Notes: generated by a model from the letters alone, not told the origin. Numbered from the stretch's first letter, positions 38,801 to 45,480 are shown. The stretch: DNA of 47,786 bases from an uncultured Chryseobacterium sp. (GCA_913775525.1 CAJYLH010000043.1:1-47786); one strand, 5' to 3'. Translations and numbers: made by a program.

Positions 38801-39445
38801 ATGGTCGGTGGAATATCTTATTCTAGTAATATATTTACTAATAAATTAACATCTACAAATGACCTTAATGCTGGTTATAAATATATAATATCTCCTAATT
38901 ACAATGATGAGCATGCAAATAATTTCTATCAGGAAGGGCCTGTCGCTCCTTGGTATTTTGATAAAAAAGGTGAAGAATTACTAAATCACTGGCTAAAAGG
39001 CTCGGGTAAAAACTTAAATTTTGCATATGACAGAGGTTGGAGTGAATATATGAGAAAAAATGGATTCATACATGATGAATTACTTAAAAGATCAATAGCT
39101 AGAAGTTATACTATGTATCGTGATGGAAAAACCAACTATTCTGAGATATCAGGAAATTTTTCATTCGAAATAGATAATACATATAATACTGGCTATGGTA
39201 TGCTTCATGGAACTAGATATTTTAGTTATGTTATGAAAGGAAAATATAATAAATTAACGGATTCATATATTTTCAATTATAATTTGAAATGGACTGATCA
39301 AATAAACTATAATAAAAACGTTTTAATGGATAGGGTATTCAACGGCATCACTAGAGCTGCAGCCCATCCTGCGGATTATTGGATAACAATTAAATGGACT
39401 CAAACAATAATAGTAAAAAGTAAAGAATGGGAAAGACTACGATAA
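32846..39445 (+). CDS. Secreted SpvB/FG-GAP/RHS-repeat polymorphic toxin
   Basis: This 2199-residue protein starts with a signal peptide (ends near AFSQ). An SpvB-like N-terminal domain follows (GNIEVTKSGQLQYTLNIDLPP, LIYNSGGQNGLAGYNW). FG-GAP/VCBS repeats follow at about 340-700 (GDFDGDGNLDLL, GDFNGDGISDLM). YD/RHS repeats fill about 1080-1800. The conserved RHS core end spans about 1855-1899 (GRLYDPLLRRFLNADENIQD, YNDPNGE). After a Gly/Ala-rich hydrophobic linker comes an AT-rich variable tip (about 1995-2199) with no certain family match. RHS proteins encapsulate a toxic C-terminus in a shell. The downstream gene overlaps its last 19 bases and is the likely immunity gene. Confidence 0.9.
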   Translation: MKFNDHKRKFFLSFAFLMAHFMAFSQKPQPEKFHDTKGNIEVTKSGQLQYTLNIDLPPGIKNSSPNISLIYNSGGQNGLAGYNWNIAGLSSISRSGRNLEKDGITKGVQLDYSDYYSFNGQRLILKSGEYGKNGAEYMTEKYSNMRIRSLGSISGVAWQGPEYWEVTSPDGSQAWYGAMASGSSSGRSPVDYNIVKTKDTNGNYVSYNYTLEGNVSVISSIQWGGNETVGTGHMNRIDFSFVQRPKDEAAFIKGVELAQSKILQSITVSTNNKQYRKYNLSYKEDAQLTTYRYLEKITVLNSNNEEANPVVFTMDRGIDKDLGGWDNFNPDRSIALQYNKDTDVVGDFDGDGNLDLLRYHSSTSSRIPQTGLYLYKNFYSITYVTENPVFISSPLQNLKDFTATNFKKSSVIGNRQGIVGYRKLSASAASPKDLQLSFYSFSDNNTLVLDFTKTIPDIENYDPLSVGGGSLNTMTILGLDNFDFNGDGLNELVLSLNYRMCFTGGLEPSEPVLNAAKLPPGTSCENYKKYIVIDPDESIQNDNWHYTLDLFTGSNESDAFKSYKQGDFNGDGIVDFLRLSQSIQPLIITFHKNSEGKYESSLSPFSSDTINGDWSNTLVGDFNGDGISDLMMPKTGDFWYLYTSKGNSFKEETVKFIAPRPTRTVNQDYNNNIFVYNPRSFVVYDLNNDGKAEALALDSRRIYSKSSTQDNYQAARYDRNCSLYINVFSSTGGHHTVSSNTTTAFGGGYEGGVVYLNDSNIASELAVNSNDMIALSVNQWTGAMLRKTAMVSAVGVSHDFGSPQRLVSYKYYDIARVGRIRSITQGGITTEITYKELDQVKNPGFYKGVKTENYPYVEINQAVGLYVVSGLSQSITFDKKLKQDFRYRGLTSNILGRGMIGFRQSASSSWYADGLENTKIWSGVEIDPLNEAVPIKEWSIRTTNESKIFPADISENNIELLSFKSSSYKITKLLDGQVITSPVADNDKARIVSAILPQTTKTKDFLTGTLAENTVSYGAHYLPLQSISRISGSYAVTTANYSYDHNPSGSGADYFIGRVKATDKTVQAYNDSQSDKEEYTYENNRIKTIKRWNRDNSGYTLDTFGYDTFGNAIQKVVTNSIDSGSDTTASQYDPTGRFIIKKTDNAGLQTQITYNDLGQVLTQVDPMGNTSVNTYDLWGKLLSSETNLEGLTTYSYDRDSDAGTITYVNHPDGNISTQYTNKLGQNYKTSTKAFGSGQFISQETQFDILGRKIKESEPYFEGQSASQWNTISYDDSVFPTKVTATSFNGKQTETSISGFTKTVKEVNGYGRVTTQTTDTLGNTISTTDKGGTIQFSYNAAGDQLQAKYAENTVTTKYDAWGRKSEFNDPSNGVYTYEYDGLGRAKKTTSPKGKKEYVYNSIGQLVSQTELSTADGGQATNKSISFSYNDKGLLTGKSGMANSQPFSTVYTYDTKGRIVSTVENSNGRIYSEKGIVYDAYGRMASYDKELQSSGITTKVSIENSYSTWNGGLAKIMDRNSGKVLWELNETNAKGMVLKAKLGVATINNAYDSNDFLTNVHHTSAVQTDILKIKYTFDAIRNELTYRKTEGDFAIEEKFYYDDNNRLVNWTNPVTGVTPSSNRNVYDVKGRILENDQVGTMKYENASKIYRPTGMDLNASGTQNYDGDLIQSIQYNENNDPVAINGQKSRLGFYYGLTSMRQQVDFSVISTSGPIFGKVPPMPSAWRVIKSKFYDEEGSFEVVRDQDTNQEKHILYIAGNPYESNIIFVKDFAENTGSYKFLHKDYIGSILAITDEAGNKLEQRHYDAWGNFTHLKIGSNPVITDKASIAAASLLIDRGYTSHEHFMGVGIIHMNGRLYDPLLRRFLNADENIQDPMNTQNYNKYGYVMNNPLMYNDPNGEFWWWAAGAIIGGYLSGVQANNGQWNPGKWAWERTWSAVLGGAIGGAAISGALGNIAANAGAIKTVLPGIISGGLNSAFTGSNFLSGMVGGISYSSNIFTNKLTSTNDLNAGYKYIISPNYNDEHANNFYQEGPVAPWYFDKKGEELLNHWLKGSGKNLNFAYDRGWSEYMRKNGFIHDELLKRSIARSYTMYRDGKTNYSEISGNFSFEIDNTYNTGYGMLHGTRYFSYVMKGKYNKLTDSYIFNYNLKWTDQINYNKNVLMDRVFNGITRAAAHPADYWITIKWTQTIIVKSKEWERLR

Positions 39446-39852
39446 TTATAATGTTATTTCTTCTTATTAGCTGTAACAAGAATTCTAATACAACAAGAAA
39501 CGATCATGGTAAAGCAACATTTGTTAAAGCAAATACATTTATAAATTCTCCTGGAGTATACTATTTCAGGGATATAAGTATTATTGTGAAAGAATTTAAG
39601 GATGATACTATCATTTATGGATTAAGCGATTATTATAATAATTTATTATATCAGAGGGGGATTAATAACTCCATAAGCGCTAACATGAAATGGACAATTT
39701 ATACAGATAATAATAAAATCTGGTTTTACAATTCAGATTATCAGGAAACGAATGTATATATTGTTGATGGCAGTAAAGGTTCTTTTATTAAAGATCAAAA
39801 TAAATTGCCTAAAATACCAGCAGAGCTTTTAAAATTTATCAAAGATAAATAG
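39427..39852 (+). CDS. Lipoprotein, likely immunity protein for the RHS tip
   Basis: This 141-residue protein has a lipobox LLISC (C16) and no recognised domain. Its ATG lies inside the last codons of the RHS gene, a 19-base overlap that couples translation. Position directly behind a variable toxin tip is the classical place for a cognate immunity gene. Lipid anchoring in the envelope would suit a toxin that acts in the periplasm. The region is AT-rich like the toxin tip, consistent with being acquired as one cassette. Function is inferred from context only. Confidence 0.65.
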   Translation: MGKTTIIIMLFLLISCNKNSNTTRNDHGKATFVKANTFINSPGVYYFRDISIIVKEFKDDTIIYGLSDYYNNLLYQRGINNSISANMKWTIYTDNNKIWFYNSDYQETNVYIVDGSKGSFIKDQNKLPKIPAELLKFIKDK

Positions 39853-39914
39853 ATACAGTCTTCGATAGATAAAAGTTTATTAAACACTTTGATTTTTTTA
39901 TCTTATATGGGTAA

Positions 39915-39939
39915 GATGCTCCGGTAAAACCGGAGCATC
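39915..39939 (+). terminator. Perfect hairpin after the first immunity gene
   Basis: GATGCTCCGG (39915-39924) and CCGGAGCATC (39930-39939) form a perfect 10-bp stem with loop TAAAA. The T-run after it is poor (AATTAATT), so termination strength is uncertain. It separates the active toxin cassette from the relic cassette. Confidence 0.55.
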
Positions 39940-40057
39940 AATTAATTCCCACTAATAACAGATCTTTAAAAGTTGTGCTTGCACGAAACATATTTATGGA
40001 ATTGCTCTATGATAGCTTTACTGTGTAATATCGTTGCGACTTTCGGTACAAAAATAA

Positions 40058-40327
40058 TGCTGTGTAAATATTTTTTTTAATAATCTAGATTTAAGATTAA
40101 CAATTGGTCATGAATTTATACATGTATATCATAATATTAAATTTCGAAGTGAATGGATGAAAATGTATAAAGATAATTCTGGAAGGAGATATCAAAATAT
40201 CTCAGAAATAGAAGCGCATTCATAGAGTAAAAAAATGGGCGATAAGTCTGCGGATGCGAACTTGAAATTTTATACAGATGAATTAAAGAGATATAATATA
40301 ATCTACAAACCAAAAAACGTTTTTTAA
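40058..40327 (+). pseudogene. Relic of a displaced RHS toxin tip with an HExxH motif
   Basis: Reading from 40058 to the stop at 40325-40327 gives an open frame broken once by TAG at 40223-40225. The first part contains LTIGHEFIHVYHN (HExxH at about 40109-40123), typical of zinc metallopeptidases, followed by ISEIEAHS. After the TAG the same frame continues with SKKMGDKSADANLKFYTDEL. A TAT or TAC codon changed to TAG would explain the break. No RHS core precedes it and stops block the frame upstream. Its stop overlaps the next ATG (TAATG), as in toxin-immunity pairs. It looks like an orphan C-terminal cassette. Confidence 0.65.
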
Positions 40328-40998
40328 TGAAAAAATATATAATAATATTCCTATTGCTGACAAATATTGCATTTTCTCAGGATTTAGAAATTTATATTCC
40401 TGATAATAAAATTGAATTATCAGCTGGAAGTACTTATAAACTTTGTTATGAAATAAAAAATCATTCCAAATATTATTATAAGGTCTTAATCGATTCAACG
40501 GGATTTAGTACGTCTGAAAATGAATGGATTGACGAACCTTATCTTGGATTGATGGATCTAAGAATATTAGATGCGCAAAAAATAGTACCTACAGTATCAG
40601 GTTCTCATGAATATGAAAGGACTACAGAAAAAGACAGTCCGTCTGAACAAGAGTTAAACACATTTAAAAAATCACTAAAAAAAACTCATAAAGACATTTC
40701 TAGACTATCAACTTTGTACGAAATATCTAAAAGAATTATATGTATTGCTCCAAGCAGTAATGTGTCAATGTGTACTAAGATCAGTTTACCAATTTATAAT
40801 TCCGCTGCTGATAATGGATCTCTATTGTATAGGTTAGATAATGATAAACAATATAGTTTGCAATTACATCTAAATATTCCTAAGAAGATGGTTAGAAATA
40901 TTAGTGAAATTTTAAATAATAAAGAGGGAAGTTATAAGATTTTTTCAGGAGAAATGAATTCAAACAAAATTGGTGTTAGTGTAATAGATCCTCATTAA
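40327..40998 (+). CDS. Secreted protein, probable orphan immunity protein
   Basis: This 223-residue protein has a signal peptide (MKKYIIIFLLLTNIAFSQ) and a predicted mostly beta periplasmic body. I recognise no domain. Its ATG overlaps the stop of the relic HExxH tip by one base, so it is probably the immunity protein once paired with that toxin. Its own stop overlaps the next gene's ATG in the same TAATG fashion. The DNA is AT-rich compared with the chromosome core. It could still protect against kin carrying the intact toxin; this is inference. Confidence 0.55.
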   Translation: MKKYIIIFLLLTNIAFSQDLEIYIPDNKIELSAGSTYKLCYEIKNHSKYYYKVLIDSTGFSTSENEWIDEPYLGLMDLRILDAQKIVPTVSGSHEYERTTEKDSPSEQELNTFKKSLKKTHKDISRLSTLYEISKRIICIAPSSNVSMCTKISLPIYNSAADNGSLLYRLDNDKQYSLQLHLNIPKKMVRNISEILNNKEGSYKIFSGEMNSNKIGVSVIDPH

Positions 40999-41582
40999 TG
41001 TTGTATGATTTAATTATGAAAATCTTTTATTTAATGCTGTTATTCAGTAATATTTTATATGCTCAATCTTTAAGGATTCAAGCAAGTCAAATAAATCAAT
41101 CAAGCATTTTAGTAACGATAAAGAATCTAGATGCTCAAGCGGTTAATATACTTTTAGATGAAAACCATATTGAATATGCCTGCGATTATGAAAAGCAGTG
41201 GCCAGCACTTAATAATTTTGCCAGACTAGCTATATGTTTTGACTACCCGCAAAATTATAAGTATTACGCTAGTATTGTACCATCATCAAGATTGACAGAA
41301 GGTATGTATGGTGATAATCGCTCACTTTCTCTACAAGAATATATTGAACAAAATACAATTTCCCTAAAACCGGAAGAAGAAAGAAAGATTATTTATTCAA
41401 TCTCAGACTTTAATAATAGTACGGTTTTTAAGAAAAAAAAGAAGTTCAAAATAAAATGTAAGATTATATACTTTGGTAAACAAATACAAAATTTCATAAA
41501 TCAGGACCAGAAATATAACTTCTGTAATCAAATTATTTGCTCTAATTATTTTTCTTTAACTACAAATTTTTTCAGACCTTAA
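40998..41582 (+). CDS. Secreted protein, probable immunity-array member
   Basis: This 194-residue protein has a signal peptide (LMLLFSNILYAQS) and no recognised domain. The ATG at 40998 overlaps the previous stop; a second ATG at 41016 starts closer to the hydrophobic core, and either is possible. Its general plan (signal peptide, LxI-type first strand, beta-rich body, charged C-terminus) resembles the preceding protein, so they may be distant paralogues. A Lys-rich run (FKKKKKFKIK) is near the C-terminus. Placement in a tight series behind toxin tips suggests an immunity role. Confidence 0.5.
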   Translation: MLYDLIMKIFYLMLLFSNILYAQSLRIQASQINQSSILVTIKNLDAQAVNILLDENHIEYACDYEKQWPALNNFARLAICFDYPQNYKYYASIVPSSRLTEGMYGDNRSLSLQEYIEQNTISLKPEEERKIIYSISDFNNSTVFKKKKKFKIKCKIIYFGKQIQNFINQDQKYNFCNQIICSNYFSLTTNFFRP

Positions 41583-41711
41583 ATGATCACGTCTTGTAGT
41601 CTCAAATGATCAGGTATTCTCATTTTATAATGTGATTATCTAGCAAGATTGAAAAAGAGGCCACTGGAATATTTTGGCTATACGATGAGAATTTATTTAA
41701 AACAAATTTAC

Positions 41712-42239
41712 ATGGTTGGAAATTGTAAACATTTAATCATTTTATTCCTTTATCTTTCGTCTTTTTCTTGTGAAAATAAGGCAACAAAAGCTCAATTAGG
41801 TAATAAACTGATTTCTGAAAATTTAAATGTGTTACTGGATGATTTAAAATATTTTAGTACATCAGATGAGCCCCTGTCTGTGGGAGTGTATCAATATATT
41901 GGAACAAATAAATCAGATCAGGAACTTGTAATTAGAAAATTTGAACACAAGTTTGGTCTAACTGATGAAAAGATCATTAAAGAGACCATTAAACTTGAAA
42001 AACTTCCCAAAAGTATCAATCATTATCCAACTTTTTTAGATACTAATCATAGTTTTCAAAAAAAGGATAATGTTATAAAAGTCTCTTTTGTTAATTTAAT
42101 AATAAGCAATAATAATCAATACGCCGCTATTGAAGTTATTAAATCTTTTGGTCATGGTGCAAAGCTTGAACTTTATTATTTTAAGCAAGTAGATGGAAAG
42201 TGGGTTTTTGATAGTAAAGAAGTCCTGGCATTAGGATAA
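41712..42239 (+). CDS. Lipoprotein at the end of the RHS locus
   Basis: This 175-residue protein has a lipobox LSSFSC following a hydrophobic stretch LIILFLYL. The start at 41712 was chosen for a compact signal peptide; ATG 41685 and TTG 41649 are in-frame alternatives. The C-terminal half (AAIEVIKSFGHGAKLELYYF followed by a GKWVF segment) looks like a small NTF2-like or cystatin-like alpha/beta fold, but I do not assign a family. The AT-rich composition matches the preceding immunity-like genes. It precedes the perfect terminator at 42259. Confidence 0.5.
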   Translation: MVGNCKHLIILFLYLSSFSCENKATKAQLGNKLISENLNVLLDDLKYFSTSDEPLSVGVYQYIGTNKSDQELVIRKFEHKFGLTDEKIIKETIKLEKLPKSINHYPTFLDTNHSFQKKDNVIKVSFVNLIISNNNQYAAIEVIKSFGHGAKLELYYFKQVDGKWVFDSKEVLALG

Positions 42240-42258
42240 ATCGGAAATAAATTTTATA

Positions 42259-42292
42259 AAACAGGGCTGTCTCATCTGAGACAGCCCTGTTT
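42259..42292 (+). terminator. 16-bp perfect hairpin closing the RHS/immunity locus
   Basis: The arm at 42259-42274 (AAACAGGGCTGTCTCA) pairs perfectly with 42277-42292 across a 2-base loop. A-rich and T-rich flanks allow it to act in both orientations. Composition returns to chromosomal level after it. Confidence 0.85.
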
Positions 42293-42420
42293 ATAAATTA
42301 TATCTATAACCTTTGGTTTCAAAAGCTCAAAAATAAATCTGAAAAACTTTAATCCTTATTTTTTTAAACATTAATAATTTTAATAGATTAAAAAAATAGC
42401 CTACCGATGATACAATTCCA

Positions 42421-42428
42421 TATCTTTG
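42421..42428 (+). promoter_or_regulatory. -7 element of the Crp/Fnr gene
   Basis: TATCTTTG matches TAnnTTTG. Transcription would start near 42432, which places the true start codon at 42449 or 42452 rather than at the ATG at 42407. Confidence 0.5.
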
Positions 42429-42448
42429 CCGGTAGATTGATAAAGGAT

Positions 42449-43102
42449 ATGATGAATAATAAATTTATTCTTAATAAATTCGGCTTTATGGGTGCTGAAT
42501 TCTTAAAGGAGATTGATCAGCACGCTGTAATCGTTAATGTTAAAGCGAAAACAGAAATAGTAAGAGAAGGGCAGAAGAATAAATTCATTCCTTTTCTGAT
42601 CAAAGGTTCTGTAAGGGTTTTTACCCTTAATGACGGCCGGGAACTGGTCTATTACTACATCAGGAACAGTGACAGCTGTATGATGACTTTCACATCCATC
42701 TTTACGGACTACGTCAGCCGTGTGTATGCCGTAGCCGAAGAAGATTCTGAGATTATGCTCATCCCCGTTTCCGTTATCCATGAATGGCTGATCAGGTTTC
42801 CTGAAATCAACCGCGTATTCTACCATGAATATGACAAAAGGTTTTCCGATGTGATGAACATGGTCAACGATGCCGTATTCCACAGGCTTGATAAACGAGT
42901 GTTGAATTATATCCGCCAGCAGATTTCACTCACCGGAAACAATCCTGTAAAACTCACCCACCGCGAAATTGCCAGCAACCTCGGGACTTCCAGGGAGGTG
43001 GTGAGCAGGGTACTGAAAAAGATTGAGAATGAAGGCGAAATTCTTCAGACTAAAGAAGGCATCAAGGTGCCGATGAGTGACGGGATAAGCATGATCCAGT
43101 AA
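42449..43102 (+). CDS. Crp/Fnr family transcriptional regulator
   Basis: This 217-residue protein has a cyclic-nucleotide-binding-like beta-roll (about 20-120, including EIVREGQKNKFIPFLIKGSV), a long dimerisation helix and a C-terminal HTH_Crp domain. The recognition helix SREVVSRVLKKIE keeps the R-E-x-x-x-R pattern that CRP uses to read GTGA half-sites. No FNR-type N-terminal cysteine cluster is visible. The start at 42449 (MMNNKF) is supported by the -7 element at 42421. It lies immediately upstream of the five-gene redox-like operon and a matching palindrome, so it is the probable regulator of that operon. Confidence 0.9.
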   Translation: MMNNKFILNKFGFMGAEFLKEIDQHAVIVNVKAKTEIVREGQKNKFIPFLIKGSVRVFTLNDGRELVYYYIRNSDSCMMTFTSIFTDYVSRVYAVAEEDSEIMLIPVSVIHEWLIRFPEINRVFYHEYDKRFSDVMNMVNDAVFHRLDKRVLNYIRQQISLTGNNPVKLTHREIASNLGTSREVVSRVLKKIENEGEILQTKEGIKVPMSDGISMIQ

Positions 43103-43146
43103 AAACTCTCCTGCATATAGCGTTTATTGATAAAAACTATTTGCCC

Positions 43147-43162
43147 GGTGACTTTTATCACA
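43147..43162 (+). promoter_or_regulatory. CRP-like operator upstream of the DUF5777 operon
   Basis: GGTGA-N6-TCACA at 43147-43162 has the perfect core GTGA-N6-TCAC, the layout of CRP sites. Its centre (43154.5) lies about 41.5 bases before the start site predicted from the -7 element at 43185. This is the class II activator position. No TTG -33 element accompanies that promoter. Confidence 0.6.
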
Positions 43163-43184
43163 CAATTCTGAACCTTTATCTTTC

Positions 43185-43192
43185 TAAGTTTG
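43185..43192 (+). promoter_or_regulatory. -7 element of the DUF5777-YceI operon
   Basis: TAAGTTTG matches TAnnTTTG, and transcription would start near 43196. This places the translation start at ATG 43217 and excludes the in-frame TTG at 43190. Confidence 0.6.
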
Positions 43193-43216
43193 TCCTACAA
43201 AATTTATTTGATTTGT

Positions 43217-44059
43217 ATGACAAAAGTGTTCTTATTTTTGTCGGTATTTGCTTCAACATTTGCCTTTTCACAGGAAGATCTGTTGAAGGATATCGACACC
43301 GCTGCTACCCGTCAGGATACATCACAGCCCGCATTCAAAGGGTTGCAGATCGTTACGGGCCAATCTACAAAACTTACGGCTAAAAAAGAATGGTATATTG
43401 TGGTTGCCCACCGTTTCGGGGACCTGAGTACCGGTTTCAAAAACTTTTTCGGCCTTGATGATGCCTCTACGAAATTAGGAGCCATCTACGGAATTACAGA
43501 CCGTATTTCTGTCAGCCTGTCCCGCGAGACCAACATAAAGACATTTGAAGGAGCTGTAAAATACCAGGTAGCCAGACAAAACGAACATTTTCCTGTGGAT
43601 GTTGTAGGATATAACGTGTGGGCCGTGAATACTGACCTGGATAAAGACAGGTATCCTTATCTTCGCTTCAGCGACCGGTCTTCCTATCTTACCCAGGCGC
43701 TGATTTCAAGAAGGTTCAATGATAACTTCTCCCTGCAGCTCAGCCCTTCCTATGTTCATAAAAACCTTTATGATCCGTCAATAGAAAACAATAATCAATT
43801 CCTTACCGGTCTTGGCGGACGGTATAAAATTTCCAAAAGGGTATCGATCAATGCGGAATATTTCGTGAATTTCGATTCGCACAGTTTTTACAAGAATCCA
43901 TTATCCCTGGGAATGGATATTGAAACCGGAGGACACGTTTTCCAGCTGCTGCTGACCAATTCACAGCTCAATTCCGATATAGGATACCTGTCCAATGCCA
44001 CCGGAAGCTGGGGGAAAGGACATATTTTCTTCGGGTTTAACCTTTACAGAGTTTTTTAG
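43217..44059 (+). CDS. DUF5777 family outer-membrane beta-barrel protein
   Basis: This 280-residue protein has a signal peptide (MTKVFLFLSVFASTFAFSQ). The body is rich in alternating amphipathic strands and aromatic girdles. It includes EWYIVVAHRFGDLSTGFKNF, the segment YGITDRISVSLSR and the end GHIFFGFNLYRVF, a C-terminal aromatic residue as in outer-membrane barrels. The pattern fits DUF5777, a Bacteroidota barrel family of unknown function. It is the first gene of the operon with heme lipoprotein, YceI, ankyrin and DOMON-like genes; the next ATG is 1 base after its stop. Confidence 0.8.
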   Translation: MTKVFLFLSVFASTFAFSQEDLLKDIDTAATRQDTSQPAFKGLQIVTGQSTKLTAKKEWYIVVAHRFGDLSTGFKNFFGLDDASTKLGAIYGITDRISVSLSRETNIKTFEGAVKYQVARQNEHFPVDVVGYNVWAVNTDLDKDRYPYLRFSDRSSYLTQALISRRFNDNFSLQLSPSYVHKNLYDPSIENNNQFLTGLGGRYKISKRVSINAEYFVNFDSHSFYKNPLSLGMDIETGGHVFQLLLTNSQLNSDIGYLSNATGSWGKGHIFFGFNLYRVF

Positions 44060-44060
44060 C

Positions 44061-44402
44061 ATGAAAAAGTTGATATACATACTGCCGGTGCTGGCCTTTC
44101 TTACTTCTTGTGAAAGCAGGACTTATGAAGAGATCTCAGATAATACGCCTATAACTGCTGTTATCCGGTATAATGCCGATATAAAGCCGATCATAGAGAG
44201 CAACTGCATATCCTGCCATTCGGCGGCCAGCTCATTTCCGCTGGCTACCTATGCACAGGCTAAAAATAATATTGAAGGAATCCTGAACCGGATCCAGAGG
44301 CCGGCCGGAGATCCGTTGAAAATGCCGCAAGGAGGCTCCCTGTCTGCAGCACAGATCAATATGTTCATCAAATGGAAGGCAGACGGACTTTTAGAAAACT
44401 AA
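44061..44402 (+). CDS. c-type heme lipoprotein
   Basis: This 113-residue protein has a lipobox LTSC (C17) and one heme c attachment motif CISCH (C49, C52, H53). A likely distal methionine is M88 in PLKMPQGG. The C-terminal helix (AAQINMFIKWKADGL) is typical of small cytochrome domains. It would carry electrons at the periplasmic or outer-membrane surface. The start at 44061 was chosen because the signal peptide begins there, 1 base after the preceding stop. YceI follows after 11 bases. Confidence 0.85.
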   Translation: MKKLIYILPVLAFLTSCESRTYEEISDNTPITAVIRYNADIKPIIESNCISCHSAASSFPLATYAQAKNNIEGILNRIQRPAGDPLKMPQGGSLSAAQINMFIKWKADGLLEN

Positions 44403-44413
44403 CAGAATAAAAT

Positions 44414-44959
44414 ATGAAAAAGCTAATTTTAATAGGCAGTGTTGTACTGTTCTCCGGTGTGGTATCAGCACAGAAATACAGCTCTAAATCAGGAAAAGTG
44501 ACTTTTGAAGCTTCCGTGCCTATGTTTGAAGACATCTTTGCACAGGATGACACCAATGTGGCTATCCTTAATGCGGATACCGGGGACATCGCTTCCGTAT
44601 CCATGGTGAAAAACTTCCACTTCAAAACGAAACTGATGGAGGAGCATTTCAATGAAAACTACGCTGAAACAGGCAAATATCCTAAATCGATCTTTACGGG
44701 AAAGATCCTGAACTTTGATAAATCCAGGCTCACTGCATCCCCCCAGAAATATACCGTTCAGGGCAAGATGAATTTTCACGGGGTTGAACGTCCGGTAACT
44801 TCTACGGCAACTGTGTATACCAAAGACGGGAAGATTTTCATGCAGGGCGGATTTGTTGCCAGGCCTGCCGATTATAATGTAACCATCCCGAAAATGGTCA
44901 CCAAGAAAATCGCTGAAAATGTGAATGTGCAGTATAACTATACCCTGGTAAAACAATGA
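44414..44959 (+). CDS. YceI family periplasmic protein
   Basis: This 181-residue protein has a signal peptide (ends VVSAQ). The YceI lipocalin-like barrel pattern includes KVTFEASVPMFEDIFAQ, MVKNFHFKTKLMEEHFNENY, YPKSIFTGKI, YTVQGKMNFHGVERPV and a C-terminal strand. Family members bind isoprenoid quinones or related amphiphiles in the periplasm. Next to a c-type heme protein this suggests a redox role, which is inference. Its stop overlaps the start of the ankyrin gene by 4 bases. Confidence 0.92.
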   Translation: MKKLILIGSVVLFSGVVSAQKYSSKSGKVTFEASVPMFEDIFAQDDTNVAILNADTGDIASVSMVKNFHFKTKLMEEHFNENYAETGKYPKSIFTGKILNFDKSRLTASPQKYTVQGKMNFHGVERPVTSTATVYTKDGKIFMQGGFVARPADYNVTIPKMVTKKIAENVNVQYNYTLVKQ

Positions 44960-45477
44960 AAAAAATACTAGCGGCATTTTTTGTTTTAATCACGCTTACG
45001 TTTGCTTCTGCCCAGGAAAAATCTGTTTATGATGTGGCCAGGAGCGGTACCGTGGCCGAGGTGAAAGCACTGATGAAAAAAAATCCTGACATCATTAACC
45101 AGCCTAATGAAAGTGGCTTTTCGCCTTTGATCCTGGCCTGTTACAGAGGCAATGTGGATGTAGCTAAGTTTTTGATTGACAATGTGAAAGATGTTAATTA
45201 TAAAAGTAAAGAGGGGACAGCACTATCAGGGATGTCGGTAAAATACAACAAAGAACTGGTACAGTATATCCTCAATAAAAATGCAGACCCTAATATTGCT
45301 GATGCCACAGGAGCTACACCGTTATTCTGGGCTGTAAAATTCGGCAATAAAGAACTTGTGGAGCTGCTGCTTCAGCATAAGGCGGATAAAACCATCAAAG
45401 ATGAAATGGGAATGACGCCATTTGAGTATGCACTCCAGACCAACAATCAGGAAATTATTAATCTTCTAAAAAATTAA
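44956..45477 (+). CDS. Secreted ankyrin-repeat protein
   Basis: This 173-residue protein has a signal peptide (MKKILAAFFVLITLTFASAQ) followed by about four ankyrin repeats. Examples are ESGFSPLILACYRGNVDVAK, the segment ATPLFWAVKFGNKELVELLL and MTPFEYALQTNNQEIINLL. Ankyrin repeats mediate protein contacts; a periplasmic location is implied by the signal peptide. The ATG overlaps the yceI-like stop (ATGA type), indicating translational coupling. It could be a scaffold or inhibitor for the neighbouring proteins; no direct evidence is visible. Confidence 0.88.
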   Translation: MKKILAAFFVLITLTFASAQEKSVYDVARSGTVAEVKALMKKNPDIINQPNESGFSPLILACYRGNVDVAKFLIDNVKDVNYKSKEGTALSGMSVKYNKELVQYILNKNADPNIADATGATPLFWAVKFGNKELVELLLQHKADKTIKDEMGMTPFEYALQTNNQEIINLLKN

Positions 45478-45480
45478 ATT

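Noticed and set aside
39961-40057. Upstream continuation of the relic HExxH tip into the RHS core
   Set aside because: All three plus-strand frames contain stops, and no RHS core motif is visible, so only the last part is kept as a relic.
41645-41728. Second displaced toxin tip before the last lipoprotein
   Set aside because: A short frame ends just inside the lipoprotein gene, but it spans fewer than 30 codons, is blocked upstream by a stop and shows no motif.
43190-43216. TTG start for the DUF5777 protein
   Set aside because: It overlaps the -7 promoter element, and the signal peptide starts at ATG 43217.
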